Source: Longitalea luteola
Lineage (GTDB): Bacteria > Bacteroidota > Bacteroidia > Chitinophagales > Chitinophagaceae
NCBI RefSeq assembly: GCF_017356035.1
Contig: NZ_JAFIQX010000009.1
Span: forward strand, 62,001-126,000
Length of the DNA: 64,000 nt
Direction of reading: 5' to 3'
Shown here: piece after piece, positions 60,562-64,000 of the stretch
Layout of the letters: every line of letters starts with the position of its first letter
Numbering within the stretch: the first letter of the stretch is position 1
Program-made: the position numbers and the translations under genes
Notes under the pieces: model-generated
Database searches by the model: none
What the model was told of the DNA's origin: nothing
The model's input: only the letters and a program-made list of their open reading frames with translations

Positions 60562-63500
60562 TTACTCTACTTTATAAAACTGCATGGCATCATTACAGAT
60601 CCCTGCTACTATATACCTCGTATTATTGACTTTTAGATCCACAGCGGCTTTTACATCGCCTTTGAGGCAAAGGCCTGAATTCGGTTGAGGCACGTATGCA
60701 AAACCACCTTTGCCGTCCCCCGTAAGCAGGCAGCCATAGCTGGCATCGATACAGCCGATCTTTAACCGGTTGTCGGAACGGTTACCCAGCAACAACAGGT
60801 CTTTTTTTCCATCCCCATCAAAGTCGTCTGCAATGATCTTTGTCACTGCCGAGAACTGCGCCTGCATCGGTAATTCGGTGGGAACGAACTTTCCATTCCT
60901 GTTCAAAAAGGCAAGTGTGCGGGTTTCAGTGACCTGTAACCGGCCTGCCTTTGCCAGTTCCTCTTTGGTAAAAATATCGTGAATGGTGGCCTGCGAGTAA
61001 GCAGCATAAGAAGTAAAACGCTTTCGCATGGGATAGATCTGCTCGTTCAGTTCGTCGCGGCTTACAAACGGGTAACTCACTCCCTGGATATAAAAATTAA
61101 AGAAGGGATCAACAGAACCATTGCTGTCAAAATCGGCATAATACAATTCACCGGGTTCTTTGGCCGAAACCTTTATGCAGGTATTCAATCCGAGGTTACC
61201 GGCAATAATATCGTCATAACCGTCATTGTCAACATCTGCAATCTGCAGGGAGAACCAGAAGCCATTAGCCGGCGCATCGAAGTATGTGCTGGTCTTGTCA
61301 ACAAAACCGGCAGCCGTATTCATAAAAACAGTTACTGGCATAAACTCACCACACAGCACGAGGTCTTTACGGCCGTCTTTGTCAAGGTCGACCCACTGAG
61401 CATCGGTAACCATGCCAATTTGTGCAAATGGTACAGCGGCAGCTGTATATTTTCCATGGCCGTCATTGACAAGCAGATAGGATGCCGGCGCTAAGGGATA
61501 ATAGCCGGGGATCACCCTGCCGCCAACGAACAGATCCTGATCGCCATCGCCATCAAAATCACATGGCCGCACACACGATTTGCTGTTGGCGCTTAAATTG
61601 GGCAAAGCGCCGGTTACTGCTTTAAATTGGCCCCGGCCATCATTTACATATAATTCGTCCTGCAATGAACTGCTGCCGGATTCATATAACGCATAACCAC
61701 CTTTGGCAACATACAGGTCCTGGTCGCCATCGCCATCTGCATCTACAAATGCGGCCGCTGCAATGGTGGAATTAGTTTCATCCCCAACAGAGAAATTCGG
61801 CTCTTCATAAAACAGTCCTTTTGCATTTTGTAAATATAGTTTTCCCGGTTTGTTTTTGTCGCCACTTATAAAAAGGTCTTCGCGCCCGTCTTTATTCACA
61901 TCTCCCTTTGCGATCACAGGCCCTGCCTTCGAATACATGAACATCATCAATAACTGCCGTTTAAAATCATTTTCGCTCAGGTCGGTATGTTTGTAGCTAA
62001 ATAATTTGTCAGCGGGCGTGAAGATGGTTTTGGCATACACGGGCTTCTCTTCCATAACCGGAGTGCCCTGTTCCCAGGTTACCGTGTGTGCCGTGTTCGT
62101 TGACACATTGGCCAGCAGCTGCACAGAACGGTCGGGCCATTCTATTTTTATAGAATCGACAGCAGTGGCATTGCCTACACCAAAATGCAGGCGGGCCGGT
62201 ACGCAGGAAAGATAACCGCGGGCCGGATTCACTTCTGCATATTGAACCGTTTTCTGCTGGTACACCCATACTTTGGCGCCAAGGGAAAACCAGTTTGGTT
62301 TTTTGTAATGCAGGGTAAGGGATAGATAGCCGGCCTTTGTGATTTCTCTCGCAGTATTCTTGTACACAAACGCATGCTCATTGATATTATTTATCACAAG
62401 TTCGAGGTCACCATCGTTATCCAGGTCTGCATATACCGCCCCTGATGAGATGGCCGATCTATCCATTCCCCATGGTTTCTGCTGGTTGGTAAAGGTGCAA
62501 TTACCATTGTTTCGAAAAATATAATTGGGTAGCGTAGTTGAGGGCATAACGCGTATAAGATCCATCAGCAATACAGGTTCCCGATCCATCGCTTTTTTAA
62601 CCTTGTAATCGCCCCAGTAGCGCAAAAAATCCTTGTTGGTATAGTCGCGCAGGTAACCGTTTGTAACAAACAGGTCTTTGAAACCATCGTTATCATAATC
62701 GGCCAGCAGCGGGCACCAGCTCCAGTCCGTATTCGATACGCCGGCCAGTTGACCGATCTCGCTAAAGGTGAGGGCCCCTTCCCGGCCTCCCCCGGTGGGG
62801 GAGGAGGAACTTACACCTCCTCCTCCGGAGGGCATTGGGCGGAGGCTTCCATTATTCAAATGCAGCATATTGCGCATATACTGCGGATTTAGTCCCTGGT
62901 TCACCATCAGGGAAAAAGATTCATAGTTCTCCTGTAACTGCAGTAATTTCTGCCGCCGGTTATCTTCGGGCAGCATATCGAGGGTAATGATATCAGGTAA
63001 GGCATCATTATTAAAATCGGCGATATCCACACCCATTGAAAATTGCGAGAGGTAACGCAGGCTTTTATCGGCTTCATTGGTAAATGTTCCGTTGCCATTG
63101 TTCATATACATGTAATCCGGTTCGTTGTAGTCATTGGTAACGTATACATCCTGCCAGCCGTCTTTATTGATATCGGAAATGGCAATGCCCAGTCCAAACG
63201 TCAAAGGATTTTGCCGGATGCCTGCTTTTTTTGAAACATCAACAAAACGGTTCAGCTGGTTTTCGTAGAGTTTGTTACCAGCCAGCTCATCCACTTCATC
63301 GCGGTAACGGGCCAGCTCCATATTATCGATCTTTTTTGTGCTATGGTTTAACAGGAAAAGATCGAGGTCACCATCATTATCATAATCAAAGAATGCGGCC
63401 TGGGTGCTGAAGCTTTTATCATTGACGCCATAGGCGGCTGCTTCTTCTTTAAAGGTGCTGTTGCCCTGGTTTATGAATAACTGGTTGCGGCGGATATCGT

Positions 63501-63921
63501 CAGGCACTTTGCCGGAATAACATACATAAATATCCAGCCAGCCATCGCCGTTTACATCGGCCATGGTAGCCCCGGTCTTCCAGCTATTAGGGCGCCCTGC
63601 GAGCTCTTTGCCGGCTTCTTTGGTGATATCTTTAAATTGTAAATTACCGGTGTTCAGGTACAGTTTGTTCTCGTTCATATTTGCTACGAGGAAAATATCT
63701 TCCAGGCCATCGTTGTTGATATCACCCACTGCCACACCGCCACCATTATAAAAGTATTCGTACGCCAGCACATTCAGGTTCTCTGTTTCGCTGATGCGGT
63801 TCTCAAATTTGATATTGGTCTGCCTGGGCGTTAAAAATTCAAACAAGGGTGCCTGCGCTACAGCAGGCACCAGTGCAGTGCAATGAAGCAGGGTAATGAT
63901 GGTGATGGCGATCCGTATCAT
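60562..63921 (-). CDS. CRTAC1/ASPIC-UnbV FG-GAP repeat protein with in-frame repeat insertion
   Basis: 1119 residues from the ATG at 63921 (signal IRIAITIITLLHCTALVPAVAQ); 63957 is a longer alternative. Many FG-GAP/VCBS calcium-binding blades with D-x-D/N-x-D-G-x-x-D loops (VGDINNDGLEDIF, ADVNGDGWLDIY, FDYDNDGDLDLF). An ASPIC/UnbV segment near residues 560-620 (LGAKVWVYQQ ... HFGVGNATAVDSIKIEWPD) separates two propellers. This is a secreted surface protein often paired with a haloperoxidase-like gene in Bacteroidota. Residues about 357-384 (SLRPMPSGGGGVSSSSPTGG and following) are low-complexity and interrupt the conserved NNG-DGT-FSEIG repeat. They are encoded by a G/C-run repeat at 62770-62847. 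Confidence 0.9.
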   Translation of the reverse strand: MIRIAITIITLLHCTALVPAVAQAPLFEFLTPRQTNIKFENRISETENLNVLAYEYFYNGGGVAVGDINNDGLEDIFLVANMNENKLYLNTGNLQFKDITKEAGKELAGRPNSWKTGATMADVNGDGWLDIYVCYSGKVPDDIRRNQLFINQGNSTFKEEAAAYGVNDKSFSTQAAFFDYDNDGDLDLFLLNHSTKKIDNMELARYRDEVDELAGNKLYENQLNRFVDVSKKAGIRQNPLTFGLGIAISDINKDGWQDVYVTNDYNEPDYMYMNNGNGTFTNEADKSLRYLSQFSMGVDIADFNNDALPDIITLDMLPEDNRRQKLLQLQENYESFSLMVNQGLNPQYMRNMLHLNNGSLRPMPSGGGGVSSSSPTGGGREGALTFSEIGQLAGVSNTDWSWCPLLADYDNDGFKDLFVTNGYLRDYTNKDFLRYWGDYKVKKAMDREPVLLMDLIRVMPSTTLPNYIFRNNGNCTFTNQQKPWGMDRSAISSGAVYADLDNDGDLELVINNINEHAFVYKNTAREITKAGYLSLTLHYKKPNWFSLGAKVWVYQQKTVQYAEVNPARGYLSCVPARLHFGVGNATAVDSIKIEWPDRSVQLLANVSTNTAHTVTWEQGTPVMEEKPVYAKTIFTPADKLFSYKHTDLSENDFKRQLLMMFMYSKAGPVIAKGDVNKDGREDLFISGDKNKPGKLYLQNAKGLFYEEPNFSVGDETNSTIAAAAFVDADGDGDQDLYVAKGGYALYESGSSSLQDELYVNDGRGQFKAVTGALPNLSANSKSCVRPCDFDGDGDQDLFVGGRVIPGYYPLAPASYLLVNDGHGKYTAAAVPFAQIGMVTDAQWVDLDKDGRKDLVLCGEFMPVTVFMNTAAGFVDKTSTYFDAPANGFWFSLQIADVDNDGYDDIIAGNLGLNTCIKVSAKEPGELYYADFDSNGSVDPFFNFYIQGVSYPFVSRDELNEQIYPMRKRFTSYAAYSQATIHDIFTKEELAKAGRLQVTETRTLAFLNRNGKFVPTELPMQAQFSAVTKIIADDFDGDGKKDLLLLGNRSDNRLKIGCIDASYGCLLTGDGKGGFAYVPQPNSGLCLKGDVKAAVDLKVNNTRYIVAGICNDAMQFYKVE
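62770..62847. repeat. G/C-run repeat inserted within a coding gene
   Basis: About 78 bp of alternating C-runs and G-runs able to fold (CCCCCGGTGGGGGAGGAGG; CCTCCTCCTCCGGAGGG). It keeps the reading frame of the CRTAC1-like gene and replaces the DGT of a conserved blade. It resembles the intergenic C-run/G-run unit at 34816-34867. Confidence 0.7.
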
Positions 63922-63963
63922 AAAACAGGCATAGAGATTAAATATGGTTTCATTCAAGGTGAA

Positions 63964-63990
63964 AGGTGCGGGGCATTCAACCCCACACCT
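63964..63990. terminator. Hairpin upstream of the CRTAC1-like gene
   Basis: A 10-bp stem with one mismatch (arms 63964-63973 and 63981-63990, 7-nt loop), 43 bp upstream of the start codon. On the minus strand it is followed only by TTTC, so it may be the terminator of a gene beyond the window edge or an attenuator. Confidence 0.4.
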
Positions 63991-64000
63991 GTTTGCTTTT

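Noticed and set aside
1-64000. tRNA, rRNA, transposase, integrase or prophage genes
   Set aside because: Looked for by T-loop words, long conserved RNA stretches and protein motifs; none was found.

Overview
The window comes from a Bacteroidota chromosome, most likely a member of the Chitinophagaceae (Niastella/Chitinophaga-like). The support is two SusC/SusD pairs, a hybrid two-component sensor, type IX secretion cargo with type B C-terminal signals next to a PorP/SprF protein, the mraZ-rsmH-ftsL head of a division cluster, and Bacteroidota-type small lipoproteins. The placement is inferred from gene content only. No tRNA, rRNA, insertion sequence or CRISPR array was seen.

Layout. Positions 1-1927 hold the start of the dcw cluster on the minus strand (mraZ, rsmH, ftsL-like). 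A 1.1-kb noncoding stretch follows, with a helically phased row of DnaA-box-like 9-mers, two minus-strand terminators without an obvious gene, and a direct repeat. Positions 3067-10698 carry queA, an orphan histidine kinase, yqgE, an outer-membrane barrel protein, a DUF4136 lipoprotein and recG. Positions 10919-19734 are a type IX secretion module: two paralogous 1230-residue PKD proteins flanking a PorP/SprF protein. Positions 19976-24683 hold two aldo/keto reductases around a divergent GH2 protein. Positions 25227-39110 form polysaccharide utilisation locus 1: GH31 with a PA14 insert, SusC, SusD, a probable surface glycan-binding lipoprotein and the hybrid regulator. Then come proBA, a tiny lipoprotein, a CvpA-CAP fusion and an unknown exported protein. 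Positions 44469-53042 form locus 2: SusC, SusD, GH92, GH28. Positions 53276-57561 look like a myo-inositol module: inositol oxygenase, LacI-type regulator, sodium:solute symporter and a small membrane protein, with two nearly identical LacI-type operators. The right end has DinB, AraC, a vanadium-haloperoxidase-like protein and a CRTAC1/ASPIC FG-GAP protein.

The most unusual signal is in the 3' flanks. At least twelve genes are followed by degenerate tandem arrays of 7-nt (sometimes 8-nt) words that are in register with the stop codon: the stop triplet is the first three bases of the first word. Word content differs from locus to locus but the period is kept. They sit mostly at ends of transcription units that lack a conventional hairpin terminator, and convergent gene pairs often carry mutually inverted arrays. 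Behind the two secretion paralogues the arrays enclose a related ~62-bp core in opposite orientations. Other points of interest are the DnaA-box row, the recG gene without a canonical start codon, a G/C-rich repeat inserted in frame in the CRTAC1 gene, and two candidate ~55-70-nt RNAs.
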